Shown: positions 1-8,695, counted from the first letter of the stretch. The stretch is 64,000 bases of DNA from Streptococcus oralis (GCF_001578705.1 NZ_KQ969037.1:190055-254054), one strand, 5' to 3'. The notes: generated by a model from the sequence alone, not told the origin. A program made the numbers and translations.

Positions 1-198
<198 letters not shown>

Positions 199-271
199 AC
201 TAGGTCTTCCTTATCGTCAACAAGACATAGAATCTTCATCAATTTGTAATATTTCCGTTAGTCAACTATGT

Positions 272-277
272 TACAAT
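272..277 (+). promoter_or_regulatory. Extended -10 promoter of lytB
   Basis: TACAAT is preceded by TGT (TGnTACAAT), an extended -10 element. It lies 52 bases before the lytB start codon. No good -35 box is visible at the usual distance. Confidence 0.5.
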
Positions 278-329
278 AGGTTTTATAAAATAGTAATAGT
301 GTAGATCGTTTTCTACTGAGGAGAATAAA

Positions 330-2354
330 ATGAAGAAGATACTACTTGCAAGTACTGTCGTTCTTTCTATGGCAGGATTTGCAAAGACATCTGTACATGC
401 TGAAGAATCTCAGATTACGAAAAAAACTCAGACCACAGATCTAGTCGAGAAAAAAGAAGAAGCTGTTCCCAAGAAAGAAGTTCCTAAAGTCGAGACGAAG
501 AAAGAGCCAGCTGTAAAAGAGGAAAATTCTTCTAAAGATGACTCATCCAAAAAGGAAAAAAAAGAGGAAGTTATCAAGGAAGGTTGGAAAAAAGAGCAAG
601 GAAACTGGCGTTTTTATGAAAATAACCAGCCTGTCGTAAACTGGAAAAAAATTAGTGGTACTTGGTATTACTTTGACAAAAACGGTATTATGCTCAGTAA
701 TACTATAATTGATGGTTACCTTATCCAAGGTAATGGCACAATGGCAGAAAATGCTTGGGTGAAAATATCTGACAAGTGGTACTATGCAACAGCTTCAGGA
801 AAGATTTCTCGCGACAAATGGGAAAATATTGAAGGTAGCTGGTACTATTTTGATAAAAACGGAATCATGCTTAGTCGCACCATCTATAATGACTATCTCT
901 TCCAAGGCAGTGGCGCAATGGCAGAAAATGCTTGGGTGAAAATATCTGACAAGTGGTACTATGCTACAGCTTCAGGCAAAATTTCTCGCGACAAATGGGA
1001 AAAGATTGAAGGTTCTTGGTATTACTTTGATAAAGATGGTGTCATGCTTAGTCGCATCATCTATAATGACTATCTCTTCCAAGGTAGTGGTGCCATGGCA
1101 GAAAATGCTTGGGTGAAAATATCTGACAAGTGGTACTATGCTACAGCTTCGGGCAAGATTTCTCGCAATAAATGGGAAAAAATCAAAGGAACATGGTACT
1201 ATTTCAATAGCGATGGTGTGATGGCAAGTAGCCAGTGGAAAAGTGGCTACTTTCTGAAAGATAGTGGCGCTATGGCGGAAAAAGAGTGGATTTTTGATAA
1301 ATCCTACAATAGCTGGTTCTACTTGAAGTCAGGTGGGGCCTATGCTTCACGTGAATGGATTGGTTCATACTACCTTAAATCAGGTGGCTATATGGCCAAA
1401 AATGAATGGATTTTTGACAAAGATTACGATGCTTGGTACTATCTAAAAGATGATGGTCGATACGTAACAGGTACTTTTACGATCAAAGGTAAAGAGTATT
1501 CCTTCCAGAATAATGGGAAGTGGATATCAGAGGCAAAATATTACAAAGTGAAGCCAATTACTGCTTATGTTTATAGCGCTTCTGGTGAAAGATTGAGTTA
1601 TGTATCCAAAGGAACTATCGTCTCACTTGGAGATGCACAATCTAAAAAAGATAGTCAAATGCCAGTCAATATTTCTGGTTTATCCGGCTTCATGAATAAA
1701 AGTGATTTAGTAGCTATTGATAAAGACAGTGAATTTGTCCCTCATTATACAAGTGATGGCAAGTATTTTTACCATGAGTTATCACCTTATGTGAGTCTTC
1801 GTGTTGCGCCACATAGCTTAGCTATGACCATTGGTAAGAAATATTATTCAACTGATGGAATTCATTTTGATGGCTTTACCATTGAAAATCCTTTCCTCTT
1901 TAGAAATTTGACCAAGCCAAGTAATTACAGCGCAGCTGAATTGGATAAAATTTATTCTTTGATGAATATTCGGGATAGTCGCCTCGCTGGTAAGGGAGCT
2001 GTTTTTAAGGAAGCTGAGGAACGCTATGGTGTAAATGCTCTTTACTTAATGGCTCATAGTGCACTTGAGAGTGCTTGGGGACGGAGCCAGATTGCCAAGG
2101 ATAAGAATAATTTCTTTGGAATTGCGGCTTATGATTCGAGCCCATATACCTCAGCCAAGAAATTTGATGATGTGGATAAGGGGATCCTCGGCGCGGCTAA
2201 GTGGATTCGTGAAAATTACATTGACTATGGCAGAGACCACCTTGGAAACAAAGCAACTGGAATGAATGTTCGCTATGCTTCTGATCCATACTGGGGTGAG
2301 AAGATAGCCAGCATCATGATGAATATCAATGGTAAACTTGGCGGAAAAGACTAG
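330..2354 (+). CDS. lytB: Choline-binding endo-beta-N-acetylglucosaminidase LytB
   Basis: Cell-wall hydrolase that separates daughter cells. The 674-residue protein has a signal peptide (residues 1-24, cut near VHAEE) and a Lys/Glu-rich linker (about 25-85). A long run of choline-binding repeats follows (about 86-390, with WYYF / GWVK-type aromatic motifs), then an SH3-like stretch (about 400-470). The C-terminal GH73 glucosaminidase domain has a likely catalytic Glu580 in HSALESAWG. The choline repeats anchor it to teichoic acid phosphocholine. The start is fixed by GAGGAG eight bases upstream. The gene is alone, with its own promoter and a terminator. It contains a 177-bp internal tandem repeat. 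Length and domain order match pneumococcal LytB. Confidence 0.95.
   Translation: MKKILLASTVVLSMAGFAKTSVHAEESQITKKTQTTDLVEKKEEAVPKKEVPKVETKKEPAVKEENSSKDDSSKKEKKEEVIKEGWKKEQGNWRFYENNQPVVNWKKISGTWYYFDKNGIMLSNTIIDGYLIQGNGTMAENAWVKISDKWYYATASGKISRDKWENIEGSWYYFDKNGIMLSRTIYNDYLFQGSGAMAENAWVKISDKWYYATASGKISRDKWEKIEGSWYYFDKDGVMLSRIIYNDYLFQGSGAMAENAWVKISDKWYYATASGKISRNKWEKIKGTWYYFNSDGVMASSQWKSGYFLKDSGAMAEKEWIFDKSYNSWFYLKSGGAYASREWIGSYYLKSGGYMAKNEWIFDKDYDAWYYLKDDGRYVTGTFTIKGKEYSFQNNGKWISEAKYYKVKPITAYVYSASGERLSYVSKGTIVSLGDAQSKKDSQMPVNISGLSGFMNKSDLVAIDKDSEFVPHYTSDGKYFYHELSPYVSLRVAPHSLAMTIGKKYYSTDGIHFDGFTIENPFLFRNLTKPSNYSAAELDKIYSLMNIRDSRLAGKGAVFKEAEERYGVNALYLMAHSALESAWGRSQIAKDKNNFFGIAAYDSSPYTSAKKFDDVDKGILGAAKWIRENYIDYGRDHLGNKATGMNVRYASDPYWGEKIASIMMNINGKLGGKD
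741..1265 (+). repeat. 177-bp tandem repeat inside lytB
   Basis: The sequence beginning ATGGCAGAAAATGCTTGGGTG recurs at 741, 918 and 1095, exactly 177 bases (59 codons) apart. Each unit encodes about three choline-binding motifs. The third copy diverges after about 1200. The frame is kept throughout, so copy number can change without breaking the gene. Confidence 0.9.
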
Positions 2355-2362
2355 GGAAGAAC

Positions 2363-2400
2363 AAAATCGGGAACCATGATAGATTGGTTGTCGATTTTTT
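2363..2400 (+). terminator. Terminator after lytB
   Basis: An imperfect hairpin (AAAATCG..AACCA paired with TGGTT..CGATTTT) is followed by a T run. It starts just after the lytB stop, and its T run abuts the next promoter. Confidence 0.7.
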
Positions 2401-2402
2401 GT

Positions 2403-2408
2403 TATAAT
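2403..2408 (+). promoter_or_regulatory. Extended -10 promoter of the accessory cluster
   Basis: TATAAT is preceded by TGT, directly downstream of the lytB terminator and 29 bases before the DUF2829 gene. It probably drives the small accessory genes that follow. Confidence 0.6.
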
Positions 2409-2437
2409 AAAAAAAGTAGACAACAAAGGAGACAGTC

Positions 2438-2674
2438 ATGACATTTGAAGAAATTCTGCCTGGGTTAAAGGCTAAGAAAAAATATGTACGAACTGGTTGG
2501 GGAGGGGCTGAAAACTATGTCCAGCTCTTTGACACTATCGAACAAAACGGGGTTGCACTTGAAGTGACGCCCTATTTCCTCATCAACGTGTCTGGAGAAG
2601 GGGAAGGTTTTTCCATGTGGAGCCCGACACCTTGTGATGTTTTAGCGACGGATTGGGTAGAAGTGCATGACTAA
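2438..2674 (+). CDS. DUF2829 domain protein
   Basis: A 78-residue soluble protein of the DUF2829 family, recognised from the opening MTFEEILPGLKAGKK-like segment, the R-x-GW motif and the closing W-S-P-T-x-x-D-x-x-A-x-D-W motif. Members occur in phages and in Firmicutes chromosomes; no function is established. A good AAAGGAG site precedes the start. Its last 8 bases overlap the following SDR gene, so the two are probably translationally coupled. It is first in a run of six small accessory genes between lytB and pepN. Confidence 0.8.
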   Translation: MTFEEILPGLKAKKKYVRTGWGGAENYVQLFDTIEQNGVALEVTPYFLINVSGEGEGFSMWSPTPCDVLATDWVEVHD

Positions 2675-3365
2675 ATGTGTACTCATTACAGGAGTGAGTT
2701 CAGGGATCGGTTTGGCTCAAGCTCGCCTCTTTTTAGAGAGTGGCTATCAAGTTTATGGAGTTGACCAAGGCGAAAATCCACTTTTACAGGGTGATTTCCA
2801 CTTTTTACAGAGAGATTTGACCTTGGACTTGGAGCCGATTTTTGACTGGTGTCCTCAGGTGGATGTTTTGTGTAATACTGCAGGAGTTTTGGATGCTTAC
2901 AAACCGCTTTTGGAACAGACAGAACAAGAAATTCAAGAGATTTTTGAGATTAACTATGTGACTCCTGTAGAGTTGACTCGCTATTATTTGACGCAAATGC
3001 TGGAAAATAAAAAAGGCATCATTATCAATATGTGTTCTATTGCCTCTAGTCTAGCAGGAGGCGGGGGACACGCTTATACTTCCTCAAAACATGCTCTTTC
3101 CGGCTTTACCAAGCAGTTGGCCCTAGACTATGCTGAAGCTGGAATTCAGGTCTTTGGTATCGCTCCAGGAGCTGTTAAGACAGCTATGACCGCTGCCGAC
3201 TTTGAACCAGATGGCTTAGCTGACTGGGTGGCTAGTGAAACGCCAATCAAGCGCTGGATTGAGCCAGAGGAAGTAGCAGAGATTAGCCTTTTCTTAGCAA
3301 GTGAAAAGGCGAGCGCCATGCAAGGACAAATTCTGACAGTGGATGGTGGTTGGTCTTTGAAGTAG
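2667..3365 (+). CDS. Short-chain dehydrogenase/reductase (FabG-like)
   Basis: A 232-residue classical SDR oxidoreductase. The N-terminal Rossmann motif is TGVSSGIG (residues 8-15), then comes NTAGV (NNAG equivalent), a catalytic Ser in the MCSIASS segment and Tyr-x-x-x-Lys in YTSSKHA. It ends with the family-typical GQILTVDGGWSLK. Such enzymes use NAD(P)H to reduce a ketone or the reverse. The substrate cannot be told from sequence; annotation pipelines often call it 3-oxoacyl-ACP reductase, but the fatty-acid FabG normally sits in the fab cluster. It overlaps the upstream gene by 8 bases and has no strong ribosome site of its own. Confidence 0.85.
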   Translation: MTKCVLITGVSSGIGLAQARLFLESGYQVYGVDQGENPLLQGDFHFLQRDLTLDLEPIFDWCPQVDVLCNTAGVLDAYKPLLEQTEQEIQEIFEINYVTPVELTRYYLTQMLENKKGIIINMCSIASSLAGGGGHAYTSSKHALSGFTKQLALDYAEAGIQVFGIAPGAVKTAMTAADFEPDGLADWVASETPIKRWIEPEEVAEISLFLASEKASAMQGQILTVDGGWSLK

Positions 3366-3374
3366 GAGGAACTG

Positions 3375-3854
3375 ATGGAAATCAAAAAACACTTTGGAGT
3401 CTATGCTGTTTGCTTTGAAAACGGGAAGTTACTCTGCATTGAAAAAACGAGAGGCCCTTATCAACATCGGTATGATCTACCCGGTGGTAGTCAGCAACTT
3501 GGCGAAGGATTGACGGAAACGCTGATTAGAGAAGTTATGGAAGAGACGGGATATAAGCTTAGGGGTTACGCTAATCCTAGGATTTATGATGTGCTGGTTC
3601 AAGAAGATGGGCAAGACTTTGCAGTACATCATATCATGGCTTTTTATGATATAGTACTCGATTTTGAACACTCTCAAAATTCAATTTCTCGGGAGGTTCT
3701 TGATGGAAGTAATGATTCAGCAAATGTACTTTGGTTGAATTTGGAAGAAATTACTACAGAAAATGCTTCTCCTTTAGTGTTGCAGGTTAAGGCAGAGTTA
3801 CTAGGATTTCCAGAATTAGATATGACAAGCTATAGAAATTGGAAGGTGAAGTAG
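3375..3854 (+). CDS. NUDIX hydrolase
   Basis: A 159-residue protein with a complete Nudix box: G-x5-E-x7-R-E-V-M-E-E-T-G-Y, beginning at GSQQLGE about residue 38. These enzymes cleave nucleoside diphosphate-linked compounds and use the box glutamates to hold Mg2+. The family is too broad to name the substrate. AGGAGG lies six bases before the start and only 9 bases separate it from the SDR gene, so it is in the same transcript. The C-terminal half is more AT-rich than the upstream genes. Confidence 0.88.
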   Translation: MEIKKHFGVYAVCFENGKLLCIEKTRGPYQHRYDLPGGSQQLGEGLTETLIREVMEETGYKLRGYANPRIYDVLVQEDGQDFAVHHIMAFYDIVLDFEHSQNSISREVLDGSNDSANVLWLNLEEITTENASPLVLQVKAELLGFPELDMTSYRNWKVK

Positions 3855-3861
3855 GGGGATA

Positions 3862-4590
3862 ATGGAACTATTTAAAACATGGAAGAAAAATATGGTTCTC
3901 TATGGTCTTAAATCTCAAATCGGGACTGTCTACCGAAACAGTGATAGGACAACAAGCTTTTATGATGTTGGGAATTTTCTATACCTAGCAGGGGAGTTGG
4001 ATTCCAGATTTTGGGAAGATTTTGTTAGAAAATATGGTTTAGATTATAAGATTATTATTTCAGAAAATATCAATTGGCAAGATTTTCTGCATCGGAAAGT
4101 GGGGCTAAATTCTTTTACTCGCTATTCTTTTAAAGATAAGGCAAATTTTCAAGTTGAATTTCTAAATGATCTAGTTACTCATTTGGAGGAAGGTTACAAT
4201 ATTGTGCCTATTGATAATCATATTTATAACTGCTTTTCTGAGGAAGAATGGTCACAAGATTTACAGGGGAATTTTGAGTCTTATCAGGATTTTATTTTAA
4301 AAGGTGGATTTGGCTTTGTGATTCTTAAAAATAATGAACTGATTGCTGGGATTTCTTCAGGGTTAGTTTACCGTGGAGCAGTTGAAGTGGAAGTTGCAAC
4401 TAGACCAAACGAACAAGGAAATGGATTTGCTAAAAAGCTTGGTGCTACAATGATTCTAGAAAGTTTAAATAGAGATATGTTTCCACTTTGGGATGCTCAT
4501 AACGAAGCTTCCAAAAAAATAGCAGAATTTTTAGGATATGAGTTAGTTGGACCTTATGAAGCTTTTGAACTAGAGGAAAGTTTCATATAA
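3862..4590 (+). CDS. GNAT-family acetyltransferase (GNAT_acetyltran type)
   Basis: A 242-residue protein. The C-terminal half carries the GNAT acetyl-CoA fold: a beta strand GFGFVILKNNELIAGISSG, then VEVEVATRPNEQGNGFAKKLG, which fits the R/Q-x-x-G-x-G/A pyrophosphate loop, and later LWDAHNEASKKIAEFLGYE. The N-terminal half (about 1-120) resembles the less conserved lid of the GNAT_acetyltran group. The acceptor is unknown. It follows the Nudix gene by 7 bases with a weak GGGG ribosome site and is clearly more AT-rich than lytB or pepN, suggesting acquired DNA. Confidence 0.8.
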   Translation: MELFKTWKKNMVLYGLKSQIGTVYRNSDRTTSFYDVGNFLYLAGELDSRFWEDFVRKYGLDYKIIISENINWQDFLHRKVGLNSFTRYSFKDKANFQVEFLNDLVTHLEEGYNIVPIDNHIYNCFSEEEWSQDLQGNFESYQDFILKGGFGFVILKNNELIAGISSGLVYRGAVEVEVATRPNEQGNGFAKKLGATMILESLNRDMFPLWDAHNEASKKIAEFLGYELVGPYEAFELEESFI

Positions 4591-4631
4591 TAATATCTGA
4601 TGTTGTATCTTTTAAGGCGAGGTGAATGGAC

Positions 4632-5480
4632 ATGCAAAACCAGCTAGCCCTTAGTGGCGAGAAAATCACTGAAAAAGTTTACCAACAAATTTTGCATCAT
4701 GTTGGTATGATTCGTGGGGAATACTTGCTAAGAGAGCTCAATCAAAACATCCTGTTACCAAGTTGTCCGCAATTTGTAAAAGATTATCTAGACACCATTT
4801 GCTCCTTGTACTCAGATGAAGAAGTCTGGTATCGTTTTTCAGAATTAACGAATACAGAAGCGAATTGTTTAGAGGGAACTAAAGAGTGTTTTGATGAAAA
4901 ACATCCCTTGTTTGGATATAGAGGAACTAGGCGTTTATTGGCGTGTCCGGATGAATTTCAAGCCGAGGCACATGTCGTTACAGAAGTTTATCAAACCAAT
5001 CCCAATCTGTCTGTTATTTTTCCTTTTGTCAATGATGCTGAGCAGTTAAAGCAAGCTATTACAGTATTACGTCAGCATGGTTTCATTGGAAAAATTGCCA
5101 CGATGATTGAGTTACCGTCAGCGTATTTCGACTTGGACAGGATATTGGAAACAGGCATTTCAAAGATTGTAGTTGGAATGAATGATTTGACTTCCTTTGT
5201 TTTTGCGACTGTGAGAAATAGTCAATGGCATGATATGGAAAGTCCAATAATATTAGATATGCTAAGACAGATGCAGGATAAAGCAAGGATGAAAAAGATT
5301 GACTTTGCTGTAGCAGGCTATCTGAATGATTCTTTCATACAAAAAATGAATCAGATGGGTATCAAATGCATTATCCACTACAGTTCTATTCCAGAGATTT
5401 TTAATTTAGAGATTGACCATCCAGACCACCTCAAACGTGTAAAAGAAGTAAGTAAAAAATTACAAAGGAGCAACCCATGA
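4632..5480 (+). CDS. Stand-alone PEP-utilising-enzyme barrel homologue
   Basis: A protein of about 282 residues. It resembles only the C-terminal PEP-binding TIM barrel of PEP synthase, PPDK and Enzyme I. Numbered from the upstream ATG at 4626, the motifs are LFGYRGTR (95-102, like the GxRG motif), VIFPFVND (130-137), MIELPSA (160-166, like MVEIPSA) and MNDLTS (185-190, like TNDLTQ). It lacks the ATP-grasp and phosphohistidine domains. The segment where those enzymes carry their catalytic Cys (C-G-E) reads AGYLND here, so the Cys is absent. The ATG at 4632 is preferred because GAGGTG lies seven bases before it. Function unknown; it may be a binding protein. It overlaps the ASCH gene by 4 bases. 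Confidence 0.65.
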   Translation: MQNQLALSGEKITEKVYQQILHHVGMIRGEYLLRELNQNILLPSCPQFVKDYLDTICSLYSDEEVWYRFSELTNTEANCLEGTKECFDEKHPLFGYRGTRRLLACPDEFQAEAHVVTEVYQTNPNLSVIFPFVNDAEQLKQAITVLRQHGFIGKIATMIELPSAYFDLDRILETGISKIVVGMNDLTSFVFATVRNSQWHDMESPIILDMLRQMQDKARMKKIDFAVAGYLNDSFIQKMNQMGIKCIIHYSSIPEIFNLEIDHPDHLKRVKEVSKKLQRSNP

Positions 5481-5917
5481 CACCTCAAGAAATGTGGAAT
5501 GACTACAAGCAAATCAATCCCTCTATTGGAGATGAGATAGACGCTTGGGCTTTTGGAGTGGAGCCAGACCTTTTAGCAGATTTGGTTTTAAAAGGCGAAA
5601 AGGCTGCAACAGCATCAGCTTACGATCTCTATGCACTAGAGGGCGAACCCCTTCCGCAAGAAGGGACCTTTGATGTCATTTTAGACAGTCAAAATCAGAC
5701 TGTCTGCATTGTCGAAATTACAAAGGTTTCCGTTCAGCCCTTTCATCAAGTTTCTGCTGACCATGCCTATAAGGAAGGTGAGGGAGACAAATCTTTAGCC
5801 TATTGGCGCCAGGTTCATGAGGACTTTTTCGCCGACTGTCTGAATGAAGCAGGCCTGACTTTTACACCAGACAGCAAAGTTGTTTTGGAAGAATTTCGAA
5901 AGGTCTACCCACTGTAG
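5477..5917 (+). CDS. ASCH domain protein
   Basis: A 146-residue ASCH-fold protein (RNA-binding PUA-like family). Supporting motifs are FGVEPDLLADLVLKGEKAATAS (the G-x-K-x-A-T motif at the fold's entrance), then the strand and loop with EGTFDVILD, CIVEIT and a C-terminal AYKEGEGDKSLAYWRQVHEDFF helix. Family members have been proposed as RNA-binding regulators or amidohydrolases; the exact role here is not known. The start ATG overlaps the previous stop (ATGA) and AAAGGAG precedes it. It closes the accessory cluster. Confidence 0.85.
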   Translation: MTPQEMWNDYKQINPSIGDEIDAWAFGVEPDLLADLVLKGEKAATASAYDLYALEGEPLPQEGTFDVILDSQNQTVCIVEITKVSVQPFHQVSADHAYKEGEGDKSLAYWRQVHEDFFADCLNEAGLTFTPDSKVVLEEFRKVYPL

Positions 5918-5929
5918 ACTGCTATAAGG

Positions 5930-5967
5930 AAGAAAGTTTTGGAAATCACCGTCCAATCCTTTTTTCT
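5930..5967 (+). terminator. Probable terminator after the accessory cluster
   Basis: AAGGA and TTGGA pair with TCCAA and TCCTT around an eight-base loop, followed by T6. The stem has an unpaired bulge, so strength is uncertain. Confidence 0.5.
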
Positions 5968-5981
5968 TAATCAAAACATGA

Positions 5982-5987
5982 TATAAT
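5982..5987 (+). promoter_or_regulatory. Extended -10 promoter of pepN
   Basis: TATAAT is preceded by TGA, 52 bases before the pepN ATG. Confidence 0.6.
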
Positions 5988-6039
5988 AAGTTTGTTTGAA
6001 GAAGAGCAGCAGCTCTTAAACTTAGAATAGGAGAAAAGA

Positions 6040-8586
6040 ATGCAAGCAGTTGAACATTTTGTGAACCAATTTGCGCCCCAACATTATGATTTATTTTTGG
6101 ACTTGAGTCGTGAGACCAAGACCTTTTCTGGAAAGGTGACAGTTACGGGTCAAGCTAAGTCTGAGCGTATTTCCCTTCACCAAAAGGACTTGGAAATTGC
6201 CTCAGTAGAAGTTGCTGGTCAAGCTCGTCCTTTTACAGTGGATCATGACAATGAAGCCCTTCATATCAAACTAGCAACAGCTGGTCAAGTTGAATTGATT
6301 ATTGCTTTTTCAGGAAAAATCACCGACAACATGACAGGGATTTACCCTTCATACTACACAGTGGATGGTGTCAAGAAGGAGGTTTTGTCTACCCAGTTCG
6401 AAAGCCACTTTGCGCGCGAAGCCTTTCCATGTGTGGATGAGCCTGAAGCCAAGGCAACTTTTGACCTCGCTTTACGTTTTGACCAAGCAGAAGGTGAAGT
6501 CGCTCTTTCAAACATGCCAGAAATTGATGTTGAAAATCGTAAGGAAACAGGCATCTGGAAGTTTGAAACAACACCTCGCATGTCTTCTTACTTGTTGGCC
6601 TTTGTTGCAGGTGATTTGCAAGGAGTAACAGCTAAAACTAAAAACGGTACCCTTGTAGGTGTCTACTCAACCAAAGCCCACCCATTATCTAACCTTGATT
6701 TCTCACTGGACATCGCCGTTCGCTCAATCGAGTTTTACGAAGATTACTACGGAGTTAAGTACCCAATCCCTCAATCGCTTCACATCGCCCTTCCTGACTT
6801 CTCAGCAGGTGCCATGGAAAACTGGGGTCTGGTGACCTACCGTGAAGTTTACTTGATTGTGGATGAGAACTCAACCTTTGCTAGCCGCCAACAAGTGGCT
6901 CTTGTTATTGCCCACGAGCTTGCCCACCAATGGTTTGGAAACCTGGTTACCATGAAATGGTGGGATGACCTCTGGCTCAATGAAAGTTTTGCCAACATGA
7001 TGGAATACGTCTGTGTGGATGCCATCGAGCCAAGTTGGAATATCTTTGAGGACTTCCAAACAGGTGGCGTTCCAGCGGCGCTTAAACGCGATGCAACGGA
7101 TGGTGTTCAGTCTGTCCATGTCGAAGTCAAACACCCTGATGAAATCAATACCCTCTTTGATGGCGCTATCGTTTATGCCAAAGGAAGCCGTCTCATGCAC
7201 ATGCTTCGTCGTTGGTTAGGTGATGCTGATTTTGCTAAAGGTTTGCATGCTTACTTTGAAAAACACCAGTACAGCAACACCATCGGTCGTGACCTTTGGA
7301 ATGCCCTTGGTCAAGCATCAGGTCGTGATGTTGCAGCCTTCATGGATTCTTGGTTGGAACAACCTGGTTATCCAGTTCTCACTGTCAAAGTTGAAAATGA
7401 CGCCTTGAAGATTTCCCAAAAACAATTCTTTATCGGGGAACACGAAGACAAGAACCGTCTCTGGGTGGTACCACTCAACAGCAACTGGAAAGGCTTGCCA
7501 GATACACTTGAAACTGAAAGTATCGAAATTTCTGGCTATGCAGCTCTTCTTGCTGAAAACAAAGGAGCGCTTCGCCTTAACACGGAAAATACGGCTCACT
7601 ACATTACAGACTATCAAGGAGACTTGTTAGATGCCGTTCTTGCTGAGCTAGAGACACTTGATAACACAAGTAAACTGCAAATCGTTCAAGAGCGCCGTCT
7701 GCTTGCTGAAGCAGGGCACATTTCTTATGCGGACTTGCTCCCAGTCCTTGATAAACTTGCTAAGGAAGAGTCTTACCTTGTGGTATCAGCTGTTTCTCAA
7801 GTGATTTCTGCCCTTGAGCGCTTTATCGATGAAGGAACAGAAACTGAGAAAGCCTTTAACACTCTGGTTGCTAAATTGGCTCATCACAACTATGACCGTC
7901 TTGGCTTTGAAGCCAAAGACGGGGAGTCAGATGAGGATGAATTGGTTCGTCAGTTGGCCGTTTCCATGATGATTCGATCCAATGATGCAGCAGCTAGTCA
8001 AGTTGCTAGCCAAATCTTTGCAGCTCACAAGGAGAATCTTGCAGGACTTCCAGCAGCCATCCGTGCTCAAGTTCTCATCAATGAAATGAAACACCATGAG
8101 ACCAAGGACTTGGTTGCAGCTTATCTGGACCTCTACACTCATGCCACAGATGCTGTTTTCAAACGCCAGTTGGCAGGAGCTCTTGCATACAGTACAGATG
8201 CTGACAATATCCAAACCTTGATTCGTTCATGGAAGGATAAATTTGTGGTGAAACCACAAGACTTGTCTGCTTGGTATTACCAGTTCCTAGCTCATCAAAC
8301 AACTCAAGAAACTGTTTGGGTATGGGCGCGTGAAAACTGGGATTGGATCAAAGCCGCTCTTGGTGGAGATATGAGCTTTGATAGCTTTGTCATCTTCCCA
8401 TCACACATCTTTAAAACTGAGCAACGCTTGGCGGAATACAAAGAATTCTTTGAGCCACAACTTTCTGACCTTGCTCTCAGCCGTAACATCCGCATGGGGA
8501 TCAAGGATATCGCAGCGCGTGTTGACTTGATTAAGCGTGAGAAAGCAGCAGTAGAAGCTGTTGTAGCCCAATATGCTAAAGCTTAA
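6040..8586 (+). CDS. pepN: Aminopeptidase N (M1 family)
   Basis: An 848-residue cytoplasmic zinc aminopeptidase that removes N-terminal residues from peptides imported for nutrition. The M1 hallmarks are complete: the exopeptidase motif GAMEN (257-261), the zinc site HELAH (292-296) and the third ligand Glu315 in WLNESF. A C-terminal helical ERAP1-type domain (about 520-830) closes the fold. There is no signal peptide. The length matches lactic-acid-bacterial PepN. It is monocistronic between its own promoter and a strong terminator, and GC-richer than the accessory genes upstream. Confidence 0.97.
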   Translation: MQAVEHFVNQFAPQHYDLFLDLSRETKTFSGKVTVTGQAKSERISLHQKDLEIASVEVAGQARPFTVDHDNEALHIKLATAGQVELIIAFSGKITDNMTGIYPSYYTVDGVKKEVLSTQFESHFAREAFPCVDEPEAKATFDLALRFDQAEGEVALSNMPEIDVENRKETGIWKFETTPRMSSYLLAFVAGDLQGVTAKTKNGTLVGVYSTKAHPLSNLDFSLDIAVRSIEFYEDYYGVKYPIPQSLHIALPDFSAGAMENWGLVTYREVYLIVDENSTFASRQQVALVIAHELAHQWFGNLVTMKWWDDLWLNESFANMMEYVCVDAIEPSWNIFEDFQTGGVPAALKRDATDGVQSVHVEVKHPDEINTLFDGAIVYAKGSRLMHMLRRWLGDADFAKGLHAYFEKHQYSNTIGRDLWNALGQASGRDVAAFMDSWLEQPGYPVLTVKVENDALKISQKQFFIGEHEDKNRLWVVPLNSNWKGLPDTLETESIEISGYAALLAENKGALRLNTENTAHYITDYQGDLLDAVLAELETLDNTSKLQIVQERRLLAEAGHISYADLLPVLDKLAKEESYLVVSAVSQVISALERFIDEGTETEKAFNTLVAKLAHHNYDRLGFEAKDGESDEDELVRQLAVSMMIRSNDAAASQVASQIFAAHKENLAGLPAAIRAQVLINEMKHHETKDLVAAYLDLYTHATDAVFKRQLAGALAYSTDADNIQTLIRSWKDKFVVKPQDLSAWYYQFLAHQTTQETVWVWARENWDWIKAALGGDMSFDSFVIFPSHIFKTEQRLAEYKEFFEPQLSDLALSRNIRMGIKDIAARVDLIKREKAAVEAVVAQYAKA

Positions 8587-8605
8587 TTCATTCGAAATGT
8601 AAACA

Positions 8606-8652
8606 AAAACTCAACTTTCTATCTGAAAACAAGGGAGAGTTGAGTTTTTTTT
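8606..8652 (+). terminator. Terminator after pepN
   Basis: AAAACTCAAC pairs with GTTGAGTTTT across a 23-base loop, ending in T8. The last bases run into the putative CiaR half-site before ciaR. Confidence 0.85.
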
Positions 8653-8671
8653 AAGGCAATTTTGGTATAAT
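8650..8671 (+). promoter_or_regulatory. ciaRH promoter with putative CiaR half-site
   Basis: TTTAAG (8650-8655) lies 10 bases before TATAAT (8666-8671). The known CiaR operator is TTTAAG-N5-TTTAAG; the second half here is degenerate (TTTGGT). The same geometry appears before prsA. Autoregulation is an inference from the family. Confidence 0.5.
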
Positions 8672-8695
8672 AATCATAATAAGGAGGAGTTTCTG

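Noticed and set aside
543-728. Minus-strand frame opposite the start of lytB
   Set aside because: It mirrors the Lys/Glu-rich linker as Phe/Leu-rich sequence and has no start signals.
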